A stretch of 64,000 nucleotides of DNA, from contig NZ_ML762430.1 in assembly GCF_009498735.1 (NCBI RefSeq), positions 151,135-215,134 of the forward strand, read 5' to 3'. The translations under genes were made by a program, and so were the position numbers. Within the stretch, counting starts at the first letter, position 1. Each line of letters opens with the position of its first letter. This document shows, one piece after another, positions 56,207 through 64,000 of this stretch. A model generated the notes under the pieces. That model saw only the letters and a list, made by a program, of their open reading frames with translations. It ran no database searches and was not told the origin of the DNA. This stretch comes from Gracilibacillus oryzae. Its GTDB lineage: Bacteria; Bacillota; Bacilli; Bacillales; Amphibacillaceae.

Positions 56207-57745
56207 CTATTTTCTTCGTAACTGTTTCAACTCGTCTTTGCTAATAAACTTCAACGAGAATAAGAACAGAATGTAACACAGTAAGAGAACAATCAGGATA
56301 ATGATAAACTGGATAATATGGTCCATTTGGAAGGAAAATAGACGAATCAGGAGCCATCCTAACCAGAAAGTCAGGCCAACAAGTGTGATCATTTTAAAGA
56401 TCATGAGATAAGGTATAACAAATTTGATATGGCGGAACAATGTAACAAGGTGAAAGATTGTCCCAAGCATCACTCCTGCACACATCGCAATCGCTGCTCC
56501 ATAAATCCCGAATTGCGGATTGGTTGTCAGACTGATCAATACAACAAATTTAATTACGGTTGCGACAATATTATTCCACATTGCCTGTTTCGCAAGGTCT
56601 AATGCCTGCAGTGCAGCATTTAGCGGGAACTGAATATACATAAACAAGAAGCATGGGGCCATAATTTTTAAGAAAAGACTGGCATTGGTTGTCCCATACA
56701 TATACATTAAAATAGCATCAGCAAATAATGTTAAGATAACGGTAGCAATGGCACCAGAAGCAAACGACAGGCGGACAGCCTGATGAATTCGATAATGAAT
56801 TAATTTCTTGTGGCTTCTTGCTTCCGCCTCACTAATATTTGGAACAAGCGCAACAGCAAGGGAATGGGTGATAAATGTTGGCAAAAAAAGTAACGGGATG
56901 GCATAGCCAGTTAGTGCACCATACATTTTGGTTGCCACAACCGTTTGAAAACCCGCGATAGCAAGACTTTGCGTAACAAGAATTGGCTCAAGAAAATTAG
57001 CAACAGAGCTTACCATTCTGCTTGCTGTGCTTGGCAAGGCAATCGACATCAGCTGATTCAATGTATTTCTGCCTGTGCGGATATATTGAAAGGCATTCTT
57101 TCTTAACTTAATCCTTTTCTTAATTTGGAACATATGCAGCATATAGAACAGAGAAACGGCTTCTCCGATAATAACAGCAATCATCGCAGCGGCTGCAGCA
57201 TATTCCAGTCCGTATGGTGCAAAGATCTGGACAAGGATAATAATAAAGGCAATTCGGACAATTTGCTCAATTACCTGGGCAAAGCTCTGCGGTTTCATGT
57301 TTTGTCTGCCCTGGAAATAACCTCTGATAACAGCTGCTACTGCACTGATAGGGATGATAGGGATAATGGCGAGCATTGGATAGTAAACACGGCTGTCTGT
57401 AAGAAGGTTTGTCGCAATATAGGGAATGATCAGATACATAAGAACAGATGAAACCAGACTGAGACTTATGGTGATGCTGAGTGATATGATAAGAATCTGT
57501 TTAATTTTATTGGTATCACCTTTTGCATCTGCTTCGGCGACACGTTTAGAAATTGCTATAGGCAGACCGATTTGGGAAATCGTGTACATTAAAAACAATG
57601 TCGGCAGAGCCATATTGTACAAACCGATACCTTCTTCGCCCATTACTCTTGCCACAACAATGCGGTTGATAAACCCGAGAAATCTTGTAATCATGCCTGC
57701 TATAATAAGGATAATGGTTCCTTTTAAAAAATTTTGTTTGGTCAC
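56207..57745 (-). CDS. spoVB: SpoVB, sporulation polysaccharide/lipid flippase family
   Basis: 512 residues, about 14 helices, MOP/MurJ-like superfamily (FLKGTIILIIAGMITRFLGFINRIVVARVMGEEGIGLYNMA at the start). SpoVB is needed for cortex synthesis in B. subtilis. GTG start with GAGAAGGTAGG upstream. Divergent from comN. Confidence 0.92.
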   Translation of the reverse strand: MTKQNFLKGTIILIIAGMITRFLGFINRIVVARVMGEEGIGLYNMALPTLFLMYTISQIGLPIAISKRVAEADAKGDTNKIKQILIISLSITISLSLVSSVLMYLIIPYIATNLLTDSRVYYPMLAIIPIIPISAVAAVIRGYFQGRQNMKPQSFAQVIEQIVRIAFIIILVQIFAPYGLEYAAAAAMIAVIIGEAVSLFYMLHMFQIKKRIKLRKNAFQYIRTGRNTLNQLMSIALPSTASRMVSSVANFLEPILVTQSLAIAGFQTVVATKMYGALTGYAIPLLFLPTFITHSLAVALVPNISEAEARSHKKLIHYRIHQAVRLSFASGAIATVILTLFADAILMYMYGTTNASLFLKIMAPCFLFMYIQFPLNAALQALDLAKQAMWNNIVATVIKFVVLISLTTNPQFGIYGAAIAMCAGVMLGTIFHLVTLFRHIKFVIPYLMIFKMITLVGLTFWLGWLLIRLFSFQMDHIIQFIIILIVLLLCYILFLFSLKFISKDELKQLRRK

Positions 57746-57874
57746 ATTACCAGACCTACCTTCTCAAATGGAAATTTTTCATATACAATGAAGTATATGC
57801 ATGGACAGGAGACAAGCATGACCAAATAAAAAAATAAATAAAAGGAAACAACATTATGGAGTGGAGGAAATCCA

Positions 57875-58162
57875 ATGTGTGAAAAAAGACTAGTTTCGGC
57901 ATGGAAATCAGAGTTAGCAGATGTGATCGACAGTAAAGTACACGAATTCAGATTATTAGATTATTCCAAAGCAACTGCTGATAATATCTGGCAATGTCTT
58001 GTTCAGAAGGTGTGGAAAGGGGATCCGGAAAAAAGGCTGTCTGAAGTAGTACAGGATATTCTGCATTTACATTCCAATACATATATGAGTTATCTGACAC
58101 AACAGTCATTTCAGGATACAAGTTTACAGGAATCTATTGAAGCTTTGTTCGGAAAAGAGTAA
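57875..58162 (+). CDS. comN: ComN, post-transcriptional regulator
   Basis: 95 residues, short helical protein (AWKSELADVIDSKVHEFRLLDYSKATADNIWQCLVQKVWKG). In B. subtilis ComN (YrzD) controls comE mRNA and binds DivIVA. It sits directly before secDF there too. GGAGG lies ten bases before ATG. Confidence 0.85.
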   Translation: MCEKRLVSAWKSELADVIDSKVHEFRLLDYSKATADNIWQCLVQKVWKGDPEKRLSEVVQDILHLHSNTYMSYLTQQSFQDTSLQESIEALFGKE

Positions 58163-58207
58163 AATAAATGATGTTGTTGTTTTGTTTAAATTAGGGAGGC
58201 TTTACAA

Positions 58208-60463
58208 ATGGTTAAAAGAAGTAGAATCGTTGCTTTTTTTCTAATTGTGTTAATATTAGGGGCAACGATAGGTACGACATTTACAAATGTAACAAATAAA
58301 ATAAACTTAGGCTTGGATTTGCAAGGTGGTTTTGAGGTACTTTATGAAGTCGAACCATTAGATGAAGACCAAGAAGTGACAACAGAAGTGCTGGAATCCA
58401 CTGTCCAAATCCTAACAGAAAGGGTCAATACATTAGGAGTTAGTGAACCTAGCTTTAATATTGAAGAACCTAATCGAATCAGGGTTCAGCTCGCAGGTGT
58501 TACGGATCAGGATGAAGCAAGAGACCTCCTGGCAACATCAGCGTCCTTATCATTTCGTGATGTAAATGACAAAGAATACTTAAATGGTAGTGACATTAAA
58601 GAAGGCAGTGCAAGACAAAGCTTTGATCCGAATACAAATGAGCCGATCGTAACAGTGGAATTCAAAAATGCTGATTTGTTTGGTGATGTGACAGAAGAAC
58701 TGTTGAATTCCGAAGTGGAAGATAGAATTGTTATTTGGATGGATTATGAAGAAGGCGATTCTTATCAAGAGGAAATTCAAAAGGCAGATCCGAAATTTGT
58801 TTCAGCACCTGGCTTTGATCGAGTATTGAGAACGACCGATATTCAGATTACTGGTAATTTTACTGTAGAATCTGCCGATAGACTCGCAGATATTTTAAAT
58901 GCAGGTTCCTTACCTGTGAATTTAGAGGAAGAGTACTCAACATCTGTAGGGGCGCAATTTGGCCAACAGGCGTTAGAGAAAACAGTATTTGCAAGTATAT
59001 TAGGTGTATTGCTGATTTTCGTTTACATGATTTTTTATTACCGATTCCCTGGTATTATTGCAACAATCACATTAAGTATCTATATTTATCTGGTGCTGTT
59101 AGTATTCCAGTTAATGAATGGTGTGCTCACATTGCCTGGTATTGCCGCCTTAGTGCTCGGTGTTGGTATGGCAGTCGATGCCAATATCATCACATATGAA
59201 CGGATTAAAGAAGAGCTGAAGGAAGGCAAGTCGGTCAAAGCTGCCTTTAAAGCAGGTAATCAGCATTCCCTGTCCACAATTTTTGATGCCAATATCACAA
59301 CATTAATTGCGGCGGGTGTATTATTTATTTTTGGTACAAGTTCTGTCAAAGGGTTTGCGACATTGTTGATTGTCAGTATCGTCCTGAGCTTTGTGACAGC
59401 TGTATTTGGTTCCCGCCTGTTCCTGAGCTTCTGGGTGAACAGTAATTTCTTAAACAAACGACCAGGCTGGCTTGGTGTAAAGAAAGATCAAATTGTTGAT
59501 ATCAACAGTAAGGAAGAAGTCGAGCCGACAGTATTTGGCCGTCAGTTTGATTTTGTCAAGCACCGTAAGAAATTTTTCGGTTTATCGATTATTTTAGTAA
59601 TTCTCGGTGTGATTTCTTTAGCTGCTTTCCGATTGAATGTGGGGATTGATTTTACGGAAGGTTCACGTGTGGAAGTGTTGGCAGACCAATCCTTAACGGT
59701 GGAACAAATCGAATCAGATTATGAGGAATTAGGATTAAGTCCAAGTGCACCTGTTGTATTATCTGGTGATAATAACAATATTGCTGTTTCCAGATTCGAT
59801 ACGGAACTTACACAAGATAAAGTAGCAGAAGTCAGACAATTCTTTGAGGAAAAATACGGTAGTGCGCCAACAGTTAACACGGTATCACCGGTAATTGGAC
59901 AAGAGTTAGCAAAGAATGCAGTTTTAGCTGTACTGTATGCTTCTATTGGGATTATTATCTATGTAACAATCCGATTTGAATTTTATTCAGCATTAACTGC
60001 TATTTTAGCATTATTGCACGATGCCTTTTTCATTATTGCGTTCTTCAGTATTACAAGGCTGGAATTCGACATTACGATCAGTGCAGCAATCTTAACGATT
60101 GTGGGTTATTCCATCAATGATACGATTGTTACGTTTGACCGGATCAGGGAGAATCTGAAGAAGAAGAAAAAAGTCAAATCATTTGCAGAGCTTGCTTCCA
60201 TTGTGAATCATAGTTTAATGCAAACACTGGCACGAAGCATTAATACAGTACTTACGGTTATTTTTGCTGCTGTTATGCTGTTAGTCTTCGGTGCATCGTC
60301 CATTACTAACTTCTCGTTCGCTCTAGTAATTGGTTTATTTGCAGGTACGTACTCATCTCTATTCATCGCAGCCCAACTATGGCTTGTATGGAGAGGAAAA
60401 TCGATTCAGGATAAACCAATTGTCCATAAAGAGAAAAAAATAAATGACGGTCCACAAGTATAA
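58208..60463 (+). CDS. secDF: SecDF, fused protein-export membrane subunits
   Basis: 751 residues with twelve helices, SecD then SecF in one chain as in Bacillus. Motif D1 LGLDLQGGFEVLY (33-45), the extracytoplasmic P1 domain (about 50-245), D4/D5 AALVLGVGMAVDANIITYERI, then the SecF half from about 435 with NVGIDFTEGSRV and VGYSINDTIVTFDRI. Uses the proton gradient to pull proteins outward; partner YajC is encoded at 53183. Confidence 0.97.
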   Translation: MVKRSRIVAFFLIVLILGATIGTTFTNVTNKINLGLDLQGGFEVLYEVEPLDEDQEVTTEVLESTVQILTERVNTLGVSEPSFNIEEPNRIRVQLAGVTDQDEARDLLATSASLSFRDVNDKEYLNGSDIKEGSARQSFDPNTNEPIVTVEFKNADLFGDVTEELLNSEVEDRIVIWMDYEEGDSYQEEIQKADPKFVSAPGFDRVLRTTDIQITGNFTVESADRLADILNAGSLPVNLEEEYSTSVGAQFGQQALEKTVFASILGVLLIFVYMIFYYRFPGIIATITLSIYIYLVLLVFQLMNGVLTLPGIAALVLGVGMAVDANIITYERIKEELKEGKSVKAAFKAGNQHSLSTIFDANITTLIAAGVLFIFGTSSVKGFATLLIVSIVLSFVTAVFGSRLFLSFWVNSNFLNKRPGWLGVKKDQIVDINSKEEVEPTVFGRQFDFVKHRKKFFGLSIILVILGVISLAAFRLNVGIDFTEGSRVEVLADQSLTVEQIESDYEELGLSPSAPVVLSGDNNNIAVSRFDTELTQDKVAEVRQFFEEKYGSAPTVNTVSPVIGQELAKNAVLAVLYASIGIIIYVTIRFEFYSALTAILALLHDAFFIIAFFSITRLEFDITISAAILTIVGYSINDTIVTFDRIRENLKKKKKVKSFAELASIVNHSLMQTLARSINTVLTVIFAAVMLLVFGASSITNFSFALVIGLFAGTYSSLFIAAQLWLVWRGKSIQDKPIVHKEKKINDGPQV

Positions 60464-60470
60464 ATACAGG

Positions 60471-60510
60471 AGCAAGTGAGGAACAATCCAGTTCCCCGCT
60501 TGCTTTTTTT
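60471..60510 (+). terminator. Terminator of secDF
   Basis: A 14-bp stem with two G-T type pairs (60471-60484 with 60491-60504) and seven T. Confidence 0.9.
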
Positions 60511-60671
60511 CTTGGACAAAAGCTGAAACCGTGCCCCCTGAAAATTAACATAGTCAGAGAGTGTACGAATATATGTATAACTTCCAAAAGATTCCTTCAG
60601 TGGAAGTCAATAAAAATACTGTTTTACGATGAGAGGAAAAGGGAACGATAGTTAAAAAAGAGGTGATAGTG

Positions 60672-61013
60672 TTGAGAGGTCAGACATATATAATTTTAGC
60701 TGTCGTATTTGCTGTCGTTATTGCAATATTTGCTGTCATTAATGTCGACCCAGTTGAAGTGAATTATTTATTCGGTACTGGAGAGGCTCCTTTAATTCTG
60801 GTCATTTTATTTTCTGTTTTAATGGGTGCTGTTATTACAGCAGCTGTCGGAATTTTTCGATTAATAAGACTTCAACGGGAACTTCGTATGCTGAAAGAAG
60901 AGAATAATGCACTGAAAGCAGAGGATTCTCACATTATTGATATGGATTCACAGGAAAAGGAACATGAAGCAGATACAGTGGAAATCATCGAAAATGATGA
61001 AACAAAATCATAA
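60672..61013 (+). CDS. LapA/YrvD-type membrane protein (DUF1049)
   Basis: 113 residues: two helices (about 4-22 and 38-62), a short coiled coil (LQRELRMLKEENNALKAE) and an acidic tail. TTG 60672 fits the AGAGGTGAT ribosome-binding site; GTG 60669 is an alternative. B. subtilis yrvD lies before recJ as here. Function unclear. Confidence 0.82.
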   Translation: MRGQTYIILAVVFAVVIAIFAVINVDPVEVNYLFGTGEAPLILVILFSVLMGAVITAAVGIFRLIRLQRELRMLKEENNALKAEDSHIIDMDSQEKEHEADTVEIIENDETKS

Positions 61014-61069
61014 TTCTGTTTGCTACCCTTGGCACACTTTTGTATAATAAGTGAGTCAGGGGTGAATTT

Positions 61070-63397
61070 ATGTTAGCCAGTCAATCAAATTGGATTTTCA
61101 CATATAAGAATCAGCATGCAGATACAGAACAATTAGAGGATATGTCACTATCCCCCGTCGTCAAGCAGTTATTAGCCCAAAGAGGGTGGAAAACGAAAGA
61201 AGAAGTGGAAGCTTTTCTTCATCCATCATTGGAACAATTACATGATCCGAAACTTTTCCATAACATTGACATTGCGGCAAAGCGAATTGAGCAAGCGATT
61301 AACGATGGAGAAAGCATACTTGTTTATGGAGATTATGACGCCGATGGGGTCACATCCACAACCTTGATGGTTGAAGCATTAAGAGAAAAAGGAGCAATGT
61401 GTGACTATTATATTCCGAACCGGTTTACAGAAGGTTATGGACCGAACGAAGAAGCGTTCAGAGAAGCTCACAGGCAAGGATTTCAATTAATTATCACAGT
61501 CGATAATGGAATTGCAGGAATAGAAGAGGTAAAGGTGGCCAATGATTTAGGAATAGATGTGATTATTACAGATCACCATGAAGTGCAAGAGGAATTACCA
61601 GATGCCCTTGCCATTATTCATCCAAAATGTGCGGATCAATATCCTTTTAAAGAGTTGGCAGGTGTTGGAGTTGCTTTTCAATTTGCAACATATCTGCTAG
61701 GCTATTTTCCTAAACAATTTCTTGACCTTGTTGTAATTGGGACAATTGCTGATCTTGTGCCACTGCATGGCGAAAACAGAGTATTGGTCCATCACGGCTT
61801 AAAAGCAATCTCAAATACGGACAGAATCGGCATAAAAGCACTAAAAAAACAATGCGCCATTGACCGAAACGTTACAGAAGAGGATATCGGCTTTCGTATT
61901 GGACCAAGGTTGAATGCTGTTGGCAGATTACAAGATGCGAATATGGCAGTTGATTTATTATTGACAAATGATCCGGAAGAAGCAGAGGAATTAGCTGGAT
62001 ATGTGCAGGATTTAAACAAAGAAAGGCAAAAAATTGTTGCAGATATTGCAGAAGAAGCAATTAGTCAATTAGAACAAGCGGGCGATCTGGACAACCAGCA
62101 TGTGTTAGTTGTTGCACAGGAAGGCTGGAATCAGGGTGTGCTCGGGATTGTTGCATCAAAACTTGTGCAAACATATTACAGGCCGGCGATTGTACTGACA
62201 ATTGATCCTGAAACACAACGTGCCAAAGGATCTGCAAGAAGTATCGCTGGCTTCGATTTGTTTACGAACTGTATGAAACATAAGGATTTGTTTACCCATT
62301 TTGGTGGACACGCTCAGGCGGCAGGAATGACCTTGCCTTCAGATAATGTTTCTATATTACGTGATGAATTGGACGACATAGCAAAACAGGAACTGACAGA
62401 AGCAGATTTCAAACCGCAGCTTACGGTTGATGCTTCCATTGATTTAAAAGATATTGATCTTGATGTATTGCAGACATTGAATCAATTAGCACCCTTTGGT
62501 ATGGGAAATCCCAAACCATTATTCCATGTGAATGCAATGCCTGTGGATATCAGGCAAATTGGTGCAACTAAAAATCATTTGAAGATCAAATTTGATCAAG
62601 ATGGGTCGCAAATCGATTCAGTAGGATTTGGCTTAGGTGATTTGTATACAAAGCTTTCAAAAGATACAAAACTGGAAGCTGTGGTAGAATTACAGGAGAA
62701 CGAATGGAATGGCATTCGAAAACCACAATTGTTTTTGAAAGATTTAGCCATTACCGAATGGCAGTTATTTGATTTGCGCGGCTCGAAACAATGGCAAAAT
62801 CAATGGGATCCGTCAATTTCAAATCAGTATGCACTCTCTTTTCAAAACAAGACAGATGTACCTGTTGATAGTTTATCTCCAGAGCAGTTTAGTGAGTTGG
62901 ATCAAACAGTTGAAGCTCTTTTTCTCGTAGATCTGCCAGATTCATTAGAAGAGTTGAGCAATGTATTAAAAGGAAAGCAAATTAACCGTATTTATGCGTG
63001 TTTTCAATTAACGGACAGCTACTTTTTTCAAAAAGTGCCAACACGAGACGAATTCAAGTGGCTATATCAATTAATATTGAAAAGAAAATATTTTGATTAC
63101 AAAACAGACGCCCCGAAACTGGCTGAATATAAAGGCTGGAAGCTGGAAAAGATTAAGTTCATGTTTCAGGTTTTCCATGAATTGGATTTTCTGACAAGAG
63201 AAGGTGCGAGGATTGTGCCAACAAATAATCCTGTGAAGAAAGATTTAACAGAATCGCCATTATATCAAAAAATGGACAAACAAATGATAGTAGAAGAAAC
63301 ACTGTATTATTCTACTTACAAACAATTAAAAGAATGGATAAAAGAGCAATTAACATGTGCTTCAGAACCTGAGGAGGAAATGGTTTATGGATTTTAA
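61070..63397 (+). CDS. recJ: RecJ, single-strand DNA 5'-3' exonuclease
   Basis: 775 residues: DHH domain with [12 protein letters not shown] (about 84-95) and ITDHHE (about 167-172), DHHA1 with [10 protein letters not shown] (about 412-421), an OB region and the long C-terminal domain of Bacillus RecJ. Acts in repair and recombination. Its stop overlaps apt by 11 bases. Confidence 0.95.
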   Translation: MLASQSNWIFTYKNQHADTEQLEDMSLSPVVKQLLAQRGWKTKEEVEAFLHPSLEQLHDPKLFHNIDIAAKRIEQAINDGESILVYGDYDADGVTSTTLMVEALREKGAMCDYYIPNRFTEGYGPNEEAFREAHRQGFQLIITVDNGIAGIEEVKVANDLGIDVIITDHHEVQEELPDALAIIHPKCADQYPFKELAGVGVAFQFATYLLGYFPKQFLDLVVIGTIADLVPLHGENRVLVHHGLKAISNTDRIGIKALKKQCAIDRNVTEEDIGFRIGPRLNAVGRLQDANMAVDLLLTNDPEEAEELAGYVQDLNKERQKIVADIAEEAISQLEQAGDLDNQHVLVVAQEGWNQGVLGIVASKLVQTYYRPAIVLTIDPETQRAKGSARSIAGFDLFTNCMKHKDLFTHFGGHAQAAGMTLPSDNVSILRDELDDIAKQELTEADFKPQLTVDASIDLKDIDLDVLQTLNQLAPFGMGNPKPLFHVNAMPVDIRQIGATKNHLKIKFDQDGSQIDSVGFGLGDLYTKLSKDTKLEAVVELQENEWNGIRKPQLFLKDLAITEWQLFDLRGSKQWQNQWDPSISNQYALSFQNKTDVPVDSLSPEQFSELDQTVEALFLVDLPDSLEELSNVLKGKQINRIYACFQLTDSYFFQKVPTRDEFKWLYQLILKRKYFDYKTDAPKLAEYKGWKLEKIKFMFQVFHELDFLTREGARIVPTNNPVKKDLTESPLYQKMDKQMIVEETLYYSTYKQLKEWIKEQLTCASEPEEEMVYGF

Positions 63398-63899
63398 AAA
63401 GTATATTACTGTTGTAGAGGATTGGCCAAAAGAGGGTGTAAGATTTAAGGATATTACCACATTGATGGATAACGGTCCTGCATATAAAGCAGCAGTAGAT
63501 GAAATTGTGGAATATGCAAAAGGAAAAGAAATTGACATCGTCGTTGGTCCTGAAGCACGTGGATTCATTGTCGGCTGTCCTGTTTCCTATGCCCTGGAAA
63601 TCGGTTTTGCACCTGTCCGCAAAGAAGGAAAATTACCACGGGAAGTAATCAAAGTGGATTATGGCTTAGAGTACGGAAAAGATATTTTAACGATTCACAA
63701 AGATGCGATTAAACCAGGTCAGCGTGTTTTAATTACAGATGACCTTTTAGCAACAGGCGGGACAATTGATGCAACGATTCAATTAGTGGAACAGCTGGGC
63801 GGAATTGTTGTGGGCTGTGCTTTCTTAGTTGAACTGACTTATTTGAACGGCCGTGATAAGCTAGATGGTTACGATGTGTTAACTTTGATGGAGTATTAA
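63387..63899 (+). CDS. apt: Apt, adenine phosphoribosyltransferase
   Basis: 170 residues. Salvages adenine to AMP with PRPP. PRPP-binding motif [13 protein letters not shown] (about 115-127) and the substrate region [14 protein letters not shown] (about 57-70). ATG 63387 with GAGGAGGA upstream; the frame is open further upstream in recJ. In B. subtilis relA follows; it lies beyond the window. Confidence 0.97.
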   Translation: MDFKKYITVVEDWPKEGVRFKDITTLMDNGPAYKAAVDEIVEYAKGKEIDIVVGPEARGFIVGCPVSYALEIGFAPVRKEGKLPREVIKVDYGLEYGKDILTIHKDAIKPGQRVLITDDLLATGGTIDATIQLVEQLGGIVVGCAFLVELTYLNGRDKLDGYDVLTLMEY

Positions 63900-64000
63900 T
63901 AAAAGCAGAAAAGATAGAAGAGTCCGGGACATAACTAATAATGTTAACCCAAAATACGAACGATACTATAATCAAGAGATGAACGCACATACTAAGCGCA
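63900..64000. other. Non-coding end of the window
   Basis: 101 bases with no gene start. GAGTCCGGGACATAACTAA (63920-63938) recalls the opening of intergenic repeats in Bacillaceae and staphylococci; too short to judge. A minus-strand open frame here runs antisense into apt and is rejected. Confidence 0.35.

Noticed and set aside
63733..63990. 85-codon minus-strand ORF at the window end
   Set aside because: Antisense to apt, no ribosome-binding site, codon pattern explained by apt.

Overview
The window is a 64 kb stretch of a low-GC Gram-positive, endospore-forming chromosome. Gene content and order closely follow the Bacillus subtilis segment that runs from clpX/lonA through hem, valS/folC, mre/min, spoIVF, rplU/rpmA, obg, phe, nad, ruv/queA/tgt and spoVB/secDF to recJ/apt. 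Sporulation genes (spoVID, ysxE, spoIIB, spoIVFA/B, spo0B, safA, bofC, spoVB), a valine T-box and an L21 leader place it in Bacillaceae. The many short intergenic repeats and the presence of an rng gene fit the Oceanobacillus/Virgibacillus/Gracilibacillus side of the family (inference). Relative to B. subtilis 168, lonB, comC, maf and coxA are absent from their usual places.

Layout: 1-3895 protein quality control and ribosome assembly (clpX 3' end, lonA, ysxC). 4678-10875 the haem pathway from glutamyl-tRNA to uroporphyrinogen III (hemA-X-C-D-B-L). 11097-13183 spore-coat genes behind a good SigE-type promoter. 13180-17162 is accessory: a small membrane protein, a c-di-GMP-I riboswitch in front of a 43-residue SinI-like antirepressor, an NDH-2 dehydrogenase, a 32-residue membrane peptide and a FetAB-like exporter. 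17169-24789 T-box/valS, an ATP-grasp ligase on the other strand, folC, spoIIB, radC. 25092-29128 mreBCD and minCD. 29819-37628 spoIVFA/B, rng, rplU-prp-rpmA, spo0B-obg, pheB-pheA. 37794-43009 the NAD cluster: niaR and nifS face nadB-nadC-nadA across one palindromic operator. 43152-48982 safA, yebC, bofC and a GntR/ABC operon. 49158-63899 ruvAB, queA-tgt-yajC, spoVB, comN, secDF, recJ, apt.

Two things stand out. First, the riboswitch-sinI-like unit (13681-13924) would connect the second messenger c-di-GMP directly to the SinR biofilm/motility switch. The aptamer is recognisable by its GNRA-capped stem, the GACGCAAAG joint and the receptor helix, and the peptide carries the SinI dimerisation motif. 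Second, four genes are broken by one-base-type lesions: mreC (in-frame TAA after the membrane anchor), minC (one base short in an A run), safA (one base extra) and a YtrB-like ABC ATPase (in-frame TAA before the signature motif). Sequencing error, recent gene decay and recoding cannot be told apart from the sequence alone; the first two should be tested first.

Intergenic space is rich in short repeats of at least six types. They include a pair of ~118 bp inverted copies bounded by GAAAGTAT ends, a dispersed element found once on each strand, a short element wedged between the valS T-box and its gene, and a GTTCAAAAAACC-bounded element. No tRNA, rRNA, CRISPR array, prophage or transposase gene was seen.
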